NCBI GenBank assembly: GCA_023423895.1
Contig: JAFAER010000013.1
Span: 62,001-126,000 of the forward strand
Length of the DNA stretch: 64,000 nt
Reading direction: 5' to 3'
Source: Pseudomonadota bacterium
Lineage (GTDB): Bacteria; Myxococcota_A; Polyangia; Polyangiales; Polyangiaceae
Positions within the stretch are counted from its first letter, which is position 1. Each line of letters starts with the position of its first letter. The notes under the pieces are model-generated. The model saw only the letters and a program-made list of their open reading frames with translations. It was not told the origin of the DNA and did not search any database. Made by a program: the position numbers and the translations under genes. Of this stretch, positions 29,267 through 37,846 are shown piece by piece.

Positions 29267-29712
29267 CGGTCCCCCTCGGTCAATCGCTCGATGTCGGCGA
29301 TGTCTTGCGGTCGCGCTGCCTGCGCCTTCATCCGGATGAGCGCGTCGCGCGACACGACCCAGAGGGTTCCGCCTTCCGTCTCGATCTCTTGGCGTGACGT
29401 CCAGATCTCCTCCAGAGCCTCTCCCACGAGCATGAAGTCCACGGTGCAGTGAGCCCCGGCCTGGACCTTCGTGACACGCTGAAGCTCCATGCCGTCGCGG
29501 AACCGGAGCGGTGCCCCTGCGAGCGTGAAGCCACACGTGGCCACCGCCGCCATCGCTTCCGCGAGACTCTCCGGACGGATGAGCAGGTCGATGTCCTTCG
29601 TCGCGCGTGGAGCTCCCCAGACCGCAACCGCAAGCCCTCCGACCAGCGCATAGTCTACGCGATGGCGCTCGAGCGCCGCAGCAACCGCCATGAGCTCCTC
29701 GACGACCGTCAT
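29263..29712 (-). CDS. nucleotidyltransferase of the AbiEii/MNT-like superfamily
   Basis: 149 residues. The polymerase-beta fold signature is ALVGGLAVAVWGAPRATKDI then DLLIRP: Gly-Gly loop and the metal-binding DxD (TKDIDLL). A C-terminal ALIRMKAQAARPQDIADIER, with the K.....R.QD.aDi pattern, is common in the AbiEii-like nucleotidyltransferase group. In that group some members are toxins that modify tRNA, others are housekeeping. The 63-residue gene overlaps its 3' end. Substrate unknown. Confidence 0.8.
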   Translation of the reverse strand: MTVVEELMAVAAALERHRVDYALVGGLAVAVWGAPRATKDIDLLIRPESLAEAMAAVATCGFTLAGAPLRFRDGMELQRVTKVQAGAHCTVDFMLVGEALEEIWTSRQEIETEGGTLWVVSRDALIRMKAQAARPQDIADIERLTEGDR

Positions 29713-29906
29713 CGCGCGGACCGTAGCGTAGCACTGCCTCGAAGGCGCTACCCGACCGCCCGGGCCGCAAGACGCGGTGCGAACCGGTCCGGGAGTAGAG
29801 GCCAGCGCGTGACGAGCCGGTGCTCAGCCGCCGCGGGTTCGCACGCGTGTCGTTCCAGTGGCTCGAATGCGTCGCCTGGGCCCGTGCTGAGGTATCCTGT
29901 CGGTGG

Positions 29907-30842
29907 ATGTCTCGGGCCTCGGTTCGTTCGTACGGAGCCATTTCTCTTGCCGTCGCGCTCGCCGTCGTGAGCTGGGCGCCGGACGCGCTCGCCTTCTGCC
30001 GCACGACGACCGAGAAGTCTCCGCCCGACTACGACGCCGTCGGCGCGGGCTGCTGGGACCGCGGCGTGCCGCTCTTCTGGCGCAACGCCTGCCTCGGCTA
30101 CAGCATGCAGCGCTCGGCGAGCCGCAAGATCTCGTACGAGGACGCCGCGAACGCGCTCTCGACGGCGTTCACGCGCTGGACCGGCGCGACGTGCCCAACC
30201 GAAGGCACGGGCCGCTCGCGGACGAGCATCGATGTCCGCGACCTCGGTCCCGCCGACTGCGCCAACGTGGAATACAAGTCCGGCGTCGCCAACCAGAACG
30301 TCATCGTCTTCCGCGACGAGACCTGGAAGTACGGCAAGACCGTGCTCGGCCTCACCACGGTCGTCTACAACCCGCAGACCGGCGAGATCTACAACGCCGA
30401 CATGGAGATCAACACGCTCGACATGGAGCCGCTCGCGGTCCGCGATCCCGTCGCGCCGGACGCGTACGACTTCGCGAGCGTCGTCACGCACGAGGCCGGC
30501 CACTTCCTCGGCATCGCCCACTCCGATGTGCCAGGCTCGACGATGTACGCGCGCTACGACCAGGGCCAGACGAGCATGCGGAACCTCTCGCCGGACGACG
30601 TGTCGGCGATCTGCACGGTGTACCGCCCCGACGGCGACCGCGCGGTGCTCAACGGAAAGATCACGCAGGCGCCGCAATGCAATCCGACGCCGCGAGGCGG
30701 CTACAGCCCGGAGTGCCAGGAGAAGCCGACGGGCTGCGGCGCATCGATGAGCCCGTCAGGCCCCTCGAGCTACGGCGGCCTCGCTGCGCTGCTCCTCGGT
30801 AGCGCGGTCGTGCTGCGCCGCCGGCTCCGTCGTCCACACTGA
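29907..30842 (+). CDS. matrixin-family zinc metalloprotease, secreted
   Basis: 311 residues. Signal peptide (AISLAVALAVVSWAPDALA), then an M10A-like domain with the full zinc motif HEAGHFLGIAH at residues 195-205 and a Met-turn-like SDVPGSTMYARY after it. Upstream it has FRDETWKYGKTVLGLTTVVY, typical of archaemetzincin/matrixin-like myxobacterial proteases. The C-terminus has Cys, Ser/Gly, a hydrophobic helix (YGGLAALLLGSAVVLRRR) and Arg residues: a MYXO-CTERM-like anchor. ATG 29907 was chosen to start at the signal. A decayed copy of its centre lies at 31444-31640. Confidence 0.85.
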   Translation: MSRASVRSYGAISLAVALAVVSWAPDALAFCRTTTEKSPPDYDAVGAGCWDRGVPLFWRNACLGYSMQRSASRKISYEDAANALSTAFTRWTGATCPTEGTGRSRTSIDVRDLGPADCANVEYKSGVANQNVIVFRDETWKYGKTVLGLTTVVYNPQTGEIYNADMEINTLDMEPLAVRDPVAPDAYDFASVVTHEAGHFLGIAHSDVPGSTMYARYDQGQTSMRNLSPDDVSAICTVYRPDGDRAVLNGKITQAPQCNPTPRGGYSPECQEKPTGCGASMSPSGPSSYGGLAALLLGSAVVLRRRLRRPH

Positions 30843-30979
30843 CGTCTCCTCCTCGGCGCGCATGCCGTACGCGACGGCGCGCCGCCCCGCGAACATCGTA
30901 CGCGACGTTTCTTGTCGCACTTCGTGAGCGGTCTCGCTCGCGCACGACTCTCGACATTCGACCTGGTCGAAAAGGGCCT

Positions 30980-31426
30980 CTACTCCTCGTGGCGCATGGA
31001 TGGGAACGCCACGGCAACGGCATCGGCATCCAGATACGCAAGCACAGCATCGACCGTTTCGATCGGCACCGATTCAGGAACATCGACGGAGTATGTTCCT
31101 GCCCCTTCGAGCGCCGCCGTATTGCACCCAAGCCCGCGCAGCTGGGTCAACGCCATGCTCGATCGTACCTGTAGGTTCCATATGCAAAAGCCATATGGTG
31201 GTGCGTCCAGATCGAGTGACGTGGCGCCAAGAGCTGACTCGATGCCCGTCAGCCTCCAGGCTGGCTTCGATCACGTCCCCACCGATAGGTCCCGCACGAA
31301 CAGCGGCGAGACGAGCGCTTCGTAGCCTCCAGGAACAACCCGGAATGGCAATGACTCCATCGCCACCGGCGGCCAGCCATCCTCGACGTCCAAAGGGAAA
31401 GCAAGACAGACTGTGGAACTATTCAC
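30980..31426 (-). pseudogene. DUF4265-like gene with two frameshifts
   Basis: Three reading-frame pieces on the minus strand join into one protein of about 148 residues. Piece 1 from a GTG at 31426: CLAFPLDVEDGWPPVAMESL ... LFVRDLSVG. A one-base loss near 31275 (GTGGGGACGTG where GTGGGNGACGTG is needed) moves the frame to piece 2: DVIEASLEADGHRVSSWRHV then RSGRTTIWLLHMEP. A second shift near 31165 gives piece 3: LGCNTAALEGAGTYSVDVPE to AYLDADAVAVAFPSMRHEE and the stop at 30980. The pattern (P.D..dGWPP..E, LsvGDVi.A, v..SGr.T) matches the DUF4265 family as I remember it. Function unknown; probably dead. Confidence 0.6.
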
Positions 31427-31443
31427 TCGCGTGCCTCGCTTGA

Positions 31444-31640
31444 TACGGAAAGACCGTGCTCGGCCCCTCACCACGGTCGTCTACAACCCGCGGACCGGCG
31501 AGATCTACAACGCCGACATGGCGCCGCTCGCGGTCCGCGAGCTCGTCGCCCCAGACGCATACGACTTCGCGAGCGTCGTCACGCGGGAGGCGGGTTTCCT
31601 CGGCATCGTGTACTCGGACGTGCCGGGCATCGACGATGTA
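31444..31640 (+). pseudogene. degenerate internal fragment of matrixin protease
   Basis: Closely similar to 30330-30546 of the neighbouring matrixin gene (both start TACGGNAAGACCGTGCTCGGC and run to GACGATGTA). It has a 21-base deletion, small indels that shift the frame, and has lost the zinc motif: the intact HEAGHFLGIAH is REAGFLGIVY here. No start or end of the gene is present. It is a leftover of a duplication or gene-conversion event. Confidence 0.75.
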
Positions 31641-31837
31641 AGCTTGCTAGCACACACAACTGCTGTACACGTCAACTTTGACGCTTTACGTGTTAACCAC
31701 TAACCTCGCGCACTACGCTCGTTTGCGACACGTAGACAAGTGAGCGCACGAGGATTCTTGGAGTCCTTGTTGTTGAAGGCGCGCGATTGGCCCTCGTGCC
31801 ATCGAGAGCCCACGTGGTAGATGAGATTCGCGTGGCA

Positions 31838-32557
31838 ATGAGACCTTCTTCCGGCGTTGCGGCCCTCCTCTTGTCGGGAATCGGGATCGTGGGCGGATCC
31901 ATCACCAGCAGCGCCTGTGATGGGTCGACCGAAGTGGACTCGCACACGAGCGGCGAGCCCGACGGCGGCACGACCGACGCGTCGTCATGCACGACCACGT
32001 TCCCGGTCAGTCAACCGCTGTCGGCTCCCTGCTGCATGGGGTGGGGTATCGATGCGTGCGGCGCGGGGCTGTTCTGCGCCGCTTTCGACGGACGGACGCA
32101 GGCGACGTGCTACCCAGAGCGCTCGCGCAAACATGGCGAGACGTGCCTTGCCAACAACCAGTGCCTATCCGAGCACTGCAGTAAGGTCACGAACACCTGC
32201 ACGCTGCTGCCGGGCTCTGCTTGCAGTCCCGGAGACCCATGCGAACGCCCCCTCAACGGGGTCCCGCACGCATGCGTCGAATCTCGGTGCACGGCAACGC
32301 CGTGTGACCCGGTCGCGCAGACGGGGTGCGCACCCTCCGAGACGTGTGACCTCGCCGGGGAGACGACCGGATGCCGGCAACCAGGGCCCGCCAAACACGG
32401 CGAAAGCTGTGCCCCCTTCACAGGCCATCCGTGTGCTCGCGGCCTTACCTGCGTCGGCTCAGTATGTTGCAAGGTCTGCAAGACCGACGCGGACTGCGTT
32501 GGCGAAGCAACCTGTTCGACGCACGAGCCATGGACCTACGGCTCTTGCAGCATGTGA
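31838..32557 (+). CDS. cysteine-rich secreted protein
   Basis: 239 residues. An N-terminal hydrophobic leader (GVAALLLSGIGIVGGSITSSAC) with a possible lipobox at SSAC, an Asp/Gly/Thr linker, then a body with about 30 cysteines in short EGF-like spacings, e.g. CLANNQCLSEHCSKVTNTC, CDPVAQTGCAPSETCDLAG, CCKVCKTDADCVGEATC. Dickkopf/EGF-like disulphide-rich domains of this type are common on myxobacterial surfaces. GC content is lower than in its neighbours and it adjoins the decayed region. An in-frame start at 31787 exists but the signal begins at 31838. Confidence 0.72.
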   Translation: MRPSSGVAALLLSGIGIVGGSITSSACDGSTEVDSHTSGEPDGGTTDASSCTTTFPVSQPLSAPCCMGWGIDACGAGLFCAAFDGRTQATCYPERSRKHGETCLANNQCLSEHCSKVTNTCTLLPGSACSPGDPCERPLNGVPHACVESRCTATPCDPVAQTGCAPSETCDLAGETTGCRQPGPAKHGESCAPFTGHPCARGLTCVGSVCCKVCKTDADCVGEATCSTHEPWTYGSCSM

Positions 32558-32623
32558 GCGCCGGTCGCGCGAAGCGGCGATTACGCGCGACACGATGAGA
32601 GCCCTCGGAGGGCAGCCGAGAGC

Positions 32624-33754
32624 TCAGGTCGCCAGCGGCGTTTTCTTCACGATCAGGCTGCCGATCGAATAGCCCGCGCCGAACGAGCAGATGACGCCGA
32701 TGTCGCCGTCGGCGATGCCGTCGCGGTGCTTGTGGAAGGTGATGATCGAGCCGCAGCTGCTCGTGTTCGCGTACTCCTCGAGCACCGACGGAGCCTCCGT
32801 CGGCGTCGCGTCGCGGCCGAGGACCTTGCGCGCGATCCACTGGTTCATCGTCCCGTTCGCCTGGTGCAGCCACATCCGGCGGATCTGCGAGGGTGCGATG
32901 CCCAGGCTGTCGAGGTGGCCCGAGATGAGATCGGCCACCATCGGCGAGACGTCCTTGAAGACCTTGCGGCCCTGCTGGACGAAGAGCTTGTCGGCATCGT
33001 CGCGGCGCTCCGGGGCTGCGCGGTTGAGGAAGCCGGCGTTGTTGCGGATGTTGTTCGAGAACTTCGTCGCGAGACGCGTTCCCATGATCTCGTAGCCGCT
33101 CTTCGCCTGGGACGTCGCCGTGTCTTCCACGACGACGGCCGTGCACGCGTCGCCGAAGATGAAGTGGCTCTCGCGGTCGCGGAAGTTCAGGTGGCCGGTG
33201 CAGATCTCGGGCGAGACGACGAGGACCGCCTTGGCGCTCCCTGCGGTGATGAGATCGCGCGCCATGTTGATCCCGAACGTCGCCGACGAGCACGCGACGT
33301 TCATGTCGAAGGCGAAGCCCTTCGTCCCGAGGGCCTCCTGCACCTCGACGCTGATCGCCGGATACGCGCGCTGGAGGTTCGAGCACGCGACGATGACGGC
33401 GCCGATGCGGTCCGGCGTCGTGTTCGCCTGCGCGAGGGCCTCACGCGCAGCGGCGATGGCCATCTCGCACTGGATCGAAGGCTCCTCGTTCGAGCGCTCC
33501 GGGATGCGCGGCGCGAGGATGTTCGGGTCGAGCACGCCCGTGCGGTCCATCGCGTAGCGCCGGCCGATGCCGGACGCGCTCGTGATGAAGTCCGCCGACG
33601 ACTTCTCGAGCGCCTTCTTCTCGCCCCGCGCGATGGCGTCGGCGTTCTTCGCATTCTCCGCGTCCACGTAGCTGTTGAACGCCGCGACGAGCTCGTCGTT
33701 GGAGATCGAATGCGGAGGCGTGAAGAGGCCGGTTCCGGTGATGGCGATGGGCAT
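32624..33754 (-). CDS. beta-ketoacyl-ACP synthase III-like enzyme
   Basis: 376 residues, thiolase fold. The catalytic triad is present: NVACSSATFG (Cys about residue 155), LHQANGTMN (His) and EYANTSSCGS (Asn). A long helical insert (ISNDELVAAFNSYVDAENAK) near the N-terminus is larger than in FabH. KAS III enzymes condense an acyl-CoA starter with malonyl-ACP; the longer form is seen in specialised (secondary) lipid or polyketide pathways. No other fatty-acid or PKS gene lies nearby. ATG 33754 (MPIAITGTGLFTPPHSIS) is the natural start; an extension to 33802 was dropped. Confidence 0.88.
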   Translation of the reverse strand: MPIAITGTGLFTPPHSISNDELVAAFNSYVDAENAKNADAIARGEKKALEKSSADFITSASGIGRRYAMDRTGVLDPNILAPRIPERSNEEPSIQCEMAIAAAREALAQANTTPDRIGAVIVACSNLQRAYPAISVEVQEALGTKGFAFDMNVACSSATFGINMARDLITAGSAKAVLVVSPEICTGHLNFRDRESHFIFGDACTAVVVEDTATSQAKSGYEIMGTRLATKFSNNIRNNAGFLNRAAPERRDDADKLFVQQGRKVFKDVSPMVADLISGHLDSLGIAPSQIRRMWLHQANGTMNQWIARKVLGRDATPTEAPSVLEEYANTSSCGSIITFHKHRDGIADGDIGVICSFGAGYSIGSLIVKKTPLAT

Positions 33755-33887
33755 GATGATCTCGGACCAAGTTCGAGTACCCGGAATCGGGCGACGCGGC
33801 AACCGCCTGAGGTTTCGACGACGCGCTGCGTCGTCTAGAGTTGTCCGCTGAATCCAGGTCCCGTTCTGCGCTCAACGGAAAAGCGAA

Positions 33888-34151
33888 ATGAAAAACCTGT
33901 CGATGCACCGCGCTTCCGGCCTCGCGAGCCGCGCGTTCGGCGCCCTCCTCGTTCTGGCCGCCTGCCTGGCGGGATGCCCCCCGACAGAGCAGAAGGCCTC
34001 GCCATCGGATGCCTCTCCATCTTCGTCGACCCGCCTGTGCAGCAAGGTCGGGCAGAACTGCGAGGTCGCGGCCGGCAAGCTCGGCACGTGCGTGCAGAAG
34101 GACGAGTGCAGCGACCCCGCCGGGTGTTTCGTCTGCCAGCCGCAACACTGA
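33888..34151 (+). CDS. small secreted lipoprotein
   Basis: 87 residues: leader with ALLVLAACLAGC lipobox, a Ser/Pro-rich linker, then a compact six-cysteine end (LCSKVGQNCEVAAGKLG, CVQKDECSDPAGCFVC). The ATG is preceded by a GGAAAAGCGAA tract. Likely a disulphide-stabilised envelope lipoprotein; role unknown. Confidence 0.68.
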   Translation: MKNLSMHRASGLASRAFGALLVLAACLAGCPPTEQKASPSDASPSSSTRLCSKVGQNCEVAAGKLGTCVQKDECSDPAGCFVCQPQH

Positions 34152-34391
34152 GCGCGTGGCACTCTCGATCGTCTCCTGGAACTGTGACGGTCTCTTCCGC
34201 ATCTGAGCGGCGGGAGCTCGGCGCCGCTCTCGACCCTCGCCGAACGTCTGAGCGGCGATGGCGAAGTGACCACGCGCCTCTGACGCTGCGCGTTCGCGCT
34301 GGCGCGATGACGCCGTCCCCGCTCCTCGCGTGAGCAGCCGTCCTCGAATGCCCTGACCGCACGCGGCACGGTCCGTGCTCTTCAGAAGGTC

Positions 34392-34667
34392 ATGCATCCC
34401 GATCCGAAGCGCGACGCGCAAAAGGCTGAAGAAGCAGGGCTCCAGGCGGAGCCGGAGGAGGCGCCGTCTGTGGCAAAACCGGACGCGCCTGGTGAAGAGG
34501 GCATCGAGGCCGCACGCGAGCAAGAGCGGCGGCAGCAGCAAGAGCAGCAGCAGCAGAAGGGGAGCAAGGCCGAGCCCAAGCCGAACATCGTGCGTCCGCG
34601 CCAGGATTCACTCGACCTGCAGCGTGCCGCTGGCGAGGGCATGGCTCCGCCGCCGTCCGAGCGATAA
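34392..34667 (+). CDS. small Gln/Glu-rich hydrophilic protein
   Basis: 91 residues, highly charged with a Gln-rich centre (EQERRQQQEQQQQKGSK), disordered or coiled-coil-like, no signal peptide. AGAAGGT stands just before ATG 34392. A real gene is plausible from codon use, but the function cannot be told. The preceding gap 34152-34391 shows nothing. Confidence 0.5.
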   Translation: MHPDPKRDAQKAEEAGLQAEPEEAPSVAKPDAPGEEGIEAAREQERRQQQEQQQQKGSKAEPKPNIVRPRQDSLDLQRAAGEGMAPPPSER

Positions 34668-34736
34668 CCTTCGCTCTCGACCGCAGCTCGACGAAGGCCC
34701 GGCGTGTGTCTCGTTCACGCGCCGGGCATTCGTGGA

Positions 34737-35321
34737 TCAGGGAGGACCAGAAAACGAGGACGCGTCGCCGAACGCCAGCCGCGCGAGAGGCGTGTGCACG
34801 GCGGTCTCCGGGCCGAGCTCGCTCTTGTAGAGCGTGAGCGCGGCGAGGCGGCCGCCGGCCATGGGAAGAGAGCGTGCCGCGAAGAGACGTCGCAGGTCTG
34901 CCGGCTCCTTGAAGCGGCCGAGGGTGAGGTGTGGACGGAACGCGCGCGGTTCGGCGGGAGGAGGAACTCCGAGCGCAGCCAGCCCGCCCTCGAGTGCAGC
35001 GGCGAGCGCGGCGATGCCGCCGTCATCGTCGAGATGGAGGGCCAACACGCGTGCGCGACGCGGGTTCGGAAAGGCGAGGAGCGAAGTGGTGCGCACCTCG
35101 AGGGCGTTCTTCGACATGGCTCCGGTCTGCATGACGAGCGACGTCAGCGCCGGGACGAGCTCCTCGCTCGTGTCACCGAGGAAGCGAAGCGTCACGTGCA
35201 TCGTCGCGTGCGTGACCCAACGCACCCGTGGCAAACGCTCACCGCGCAGCGCGTCGATCAGCGCGAGCGCGTGACGTCGAAGTTCATCCTCCAGATCGAG
35301 CGCGAGAAAGGCTCTCAGCAC
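34737..35321 (-). CDS. thpR: RNA 2',3'-cyclic phosphodiesterase
   Basis: 194 residues. The two-histidine phosphoesterase motifs are HVTLRFLG and HLTLGRFK (both HxTx, about 80 residues apart). The protein opens with RAFLALDLEDELRRHALALI, the usual N-terminus. The family (formerly 2'-5' RNA ligase) opens 2',3'-cyclic phosphates on RNA ends. The open frame extends to 35405, but GTG 35321 (VLRAFLALD) matches family starts. Single gene converging on the small gene at 34392. Confidence 0.85.
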   Translation of the reverse strand: MLRAFLALDLEDELRRHALALIDALRGERLPRVRWVTHATMHVTLRFLGDTSEELVPALTSLVMQTGAMSKNALEVRTTSLLAFPNPRRARVLALHLDDDGGIAALAAALEGGLAALGVPPPAEPRAFRPHLTLGRFKEPADLRRLFAARSLPMAGGRLAALTLYKSELGPETAVHTPLARLAFGDASSFSGPP

Positions 35322-35431
35322 GAATACGAAGATAGCCAAGACCTCCGGTCGCTGCTCGATCGCGGGGCATGTTCGGGCACGCGACTTGCGACCTCGCGGC
35401 CGCACACCCGTCAGGGAAAAGGAGAAGAGAC

Positions 35432-35725
35432 ATGGCGACTGCCACGACGACCGGAACGAAGGAGCAAGAGGCGCAAACCCAGAGCAGCGGGACCGAAGGG
35501 GTCGGCTCTCCGATCTCGAACGAAGCGTACGACGTCATCGCGGCGCTCCACGCGAAGCTCGAGGGACTGGAGGCTTACCGCAAGTACTCGAAGGACGAGA
35601 ACGCCGAGCTCTGGCGCGATCTCACGCAGGTCGAGCTGCAGACTGTAGGCAAGCTCGTCGATCAGCTCGAACGCATCGTCAAGGACGGCAAGCTCCGGAT
35701 GCAGGAGCCTGGCAAAGCACATTGA
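35432..35725 (+). CDS. small helical protein of unknown function
   Basis: 97 residues. A Thr/Gln-rich N-terminus is followed by two helical stretches (YDVIAALHAKLEGLEAYRKY and LWRDLTQVELQTVGKLVDQL). GGAGAAGAG precedes ATG 35432. It resembles small cytoplasmic proteins of unknown function found across myxobacteria; no further inference. Confidence 0.6.
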   Translation: MATATTTGTKEQEAQTQSSGTEGVGSPISNEAYDVIAALHAKLEGLEAYRKYSKDENAELWRDLTQVELQTVGKLVDQLERIVKDGKLRMQEPGKAH

Positions 35726-35851
35726 GCACGGTCCGAGCTCTCACTGCGCGCGTGGCGGAGATCGACGCTACGACTCAGCACGAGAGCCGGACGATGCGAG
35801 CCGCCGCGCGCGAACGACGCGTGGCGCGCTCGCGCCGGCGGAGCGTCTCTC

Positions 35852-37846
35852 TCAGGCCGAGCGCGGGGAGGGCGTCGTCACGCGTACGTTGTCCGCGGAG
35901 CTTCTTCGCCGGCAGATGAGCTGGATGGCTTCGGTGACCTCCGCTCCTCGGAACGGCTTGGTGATGCTCGGCTGCGTCGTCGTCTGGACATAGGCCCGAG
36001 CGCGCTCCCCGAACGCGCCGCCGGTGACGAACACGAAGCGCTCGGCAATTCTCGGCGCCTCTTCGACGAGCTGGCGATGGAGATCCGCGCCCGTCAGGTC
36101 CGGCATCATCACGTCGCAGAGCACCACGTCGATGTCGGACTCTCGCCGGAGGATGTCGAGCGCCTCGCGCCCGCTGGCGGCGACGAGGATGTCGTGATCC
36201 TTCACGAGCATCCGGCGCAGCACGCGGACGACCGGCGCCTCGTCATCGACGATCAAGATGCGCCTTCGGATCGGCGGAGGAACGACGCCGGACTGCATGC
36301 TCTCGGAGTTGTCGCTTGCGACGGGCAGAAGGAGTCGGAACGTGGACCCCTCGCCTCGCGCGCTGTTCACGCGGACGTCGCCGCCGCACGCCGTGACGGC
36401 GGAGTGGACGAGCGAGAGCCCGAGCCCCCTCCCCTGGCCGACCTCCTTCGTCGTGAAGAACGGGTCGAACGCGCGACGCATCGTCTCCGCCGTCATCCCC
36501 TCGCCGGTGTCGCGGACCTCGATGAACACGCGACCGTCGGCGTCGACGCCGGTAGACACCGCGATCTCGAACCGGTCTGCGTGGCCTTCCGGGATCGCCT
36601 GCGCGGCGTTCATCAGCAGGTTGAGGACCACCTGGACGAGTGTGGTCTCGTTCGCTGCCGCGATGGGCGGGGCGCCGAGGCGCTTCTGGAGCCGAGCCCG
36701 ATGGCGGATTTCGTTCTTGGCCATCGCGAGCGCGCTCTCGACGACGCGGTCGACATCGGCGGTCTTCGACGCAGACGGCTCGGAGCGGGCGAACACCCTC
36801 ATGCTCCGGACGATCTCGGAGACGCGGGCCGCCCCCTGATGCGCCTCGCGCAACATCTGGACGAGGTCCTCGCGCGGAGGCTCCGCTCCTGGCGTCGAGA
36901 GCCCATGGAGGATGAGGTCGAGATTGCCGAGGACGTACGTGAGCGGGTTGTTGATCTCGTGCGCGAGCCCCGCTGCAAGCGTTCCGATCGACGCCATCCG
37001 ATCGGCGAGAGCAAGTCGTTGCTCGAGCTCGTGCAGCTCGCTGATGTCCAGGAACGCTCCAGTGGCCTTGATGGCTCGCCCGCTCGAGTCGCGCGTGAAG
37101 AAGCAGCGGTCACGGATGTGGGCGATGGTCCCGTCGCCCCGTACGAACCGGTACGTTCCCGCCCAGCCCGCGTCCGAGCCGGTGCACGCGGCCTCGAAGC
37201 TCGCCGTGACACGCGCCCGATCGTCGGGGTGAACCCTCGACGACCACCAAGCGAGGTCAGCTCCTTCGAGCGAAGCGAAGCGGAAGCGCTGAGCCATCGG
37301 CTCGGTCCACTCGATCGAACCGGTCTGGAGATCGGCGTCCCAGATGACTTCCCCGATCGTGTCGACCACGCGCCGATAGGTCTGCAGGCGACGTTCGGTA
37401 TCGCGCTCGAAGACGGCGGCCGATCTCGCAACGGCCTGCACGCCGAACGAAGCAGCGTCTGTGGGAGGCCCCGGCTGATCGAGCTCGTCCCCCACGACGG
37501 CGACGATGACGCGTCGATCGGCGCCCGCGGCAGCGGACGCACACAGCACGGTGGCTTGCCCCGCGGCGAACGGAACTCCGAAGAACTCCGAGGGCACGGG
37601 CGTGGAGAACACGCCGGGTCTCTCGGGGAGCTCGCCGAACGGACTCTCCGCCAAGACCATCTCGGTCGCCGATTCAGAGAGCTCGGGGACCCGAGCGAGG
37701 ACCATGCCCCGGCCGTGCTCGGATCGGACGAGCACGACCGCGCGGGCTCCCGTGAAGTCGGCGAGAATGCGCGCGACGCTCGAGAAGAAGTCGTAGTCGT
37801 TCGTCTCGGAAGCTTCTTCGACGAGGTGCCAGCGCGCGCTCACCAA
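35852..37846 (-). CDS. hybrid sensor histidine kinase/response regulator (GAF-PAS-HisKA-HATPase-REC)
   Basis: 664 residues, no membrane helix. Order: N-terminal GAF-like domain; PAS with PAC (WTEPMAQRFRFASLEGADLA, IKATGAFLDISELHEL); HisKA with the phospho-His in GLAHEINNPLTYVLG (His 296); HATPase with N, G1 and G2 boxes (VLNLLMNAAQAIPEG, VRDTGEGM, GRGLGLSLVHS); C-terminal receiver with the phosphorylated Asp in VVLCDVMMPDLTG (Asp 578). It should autophosphorylate and pass phosphate to its own receiver or to a partner. TTG 37846 or GTG 37843 is the start. Confidence 0.92.
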   Translation of the reverse strand: MVSARWHLVEEASETNDYDFFSSVARILADFTGARAVVLVRSEHGRGMVLARVPELSESATEMVLAESPFGELPERPGVFSTPVPSEFFGVPFAAGQATVLCASAAAGADRRVIVAVVGDELDQPGPPTDAASFGVQAVARSAAVFERDTERRLQTYRRVVDTIGEVIWDADLQTGSIEWTEPMAQRFRFASLEGADLAWWSSRVHPDDRARVTASFEAACTGSDAGWAGTYRFVRGDGTIAHIRDRCFFTRDSSGRAIKATGAFLDISELHELEQRLALADRMASIGTLAAGLAHEINNPLTYVLGNLDLILHGLSTPGAEPPREDLVQMLREAHQGAARVSEIVRSMRVFARSEPSASKTADVDRVVESALAMAKNEIRHRARLQKRLGAPPIAAANETTLVQVVLNLLMNAAQAIPEGHADRFEIAVSTGVDADGRVFIEVRDTGEGMTAETMRRAFDPFFTTKEVGQGRGLGLSLVHSAVTACGGDVRVNSARGEGSTFRLLLPVASDNSESMQSGVVPPPIRRRILIVDDEAPVVRVLRRMLVKDHDILVAASGREALDILRRESDIDVVLCDVMMPDLTGADLHRQLVEEAPRIAERFVFVTGGAFGERARAYVQTTTQPSITKPFRGAEVTEAIQLICRRRSSADNVRVTTPSPRSA

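Larger units (their letters stand above)
30843..31837. other. gene-poor decayed region
   Basis: About 1 kb with no intact gene. It contains a frameshifted DUF4265-like pseudogene (30980-31426), a broken matrixin fragment (31444-31640) and an AT-rich stretch (about 31640-31740) unlike the rest of the window. Several short open frames here are not convincing as genes. Confidence 0.6.

Noticed and set aside
31180..31200. CCATATG...CATATGG inverted repeat considered as a terminator or IS end
   Set aside because: It lies inside the DUF4265-like coding remnant, is short, and no transposase or target duplication is near.
30912..31443. Plus-strand open frames in the decayed region
   Set aside because: They are antisense to the frameshifted DUF4265-like remnant, and their translations show no signal or domain.
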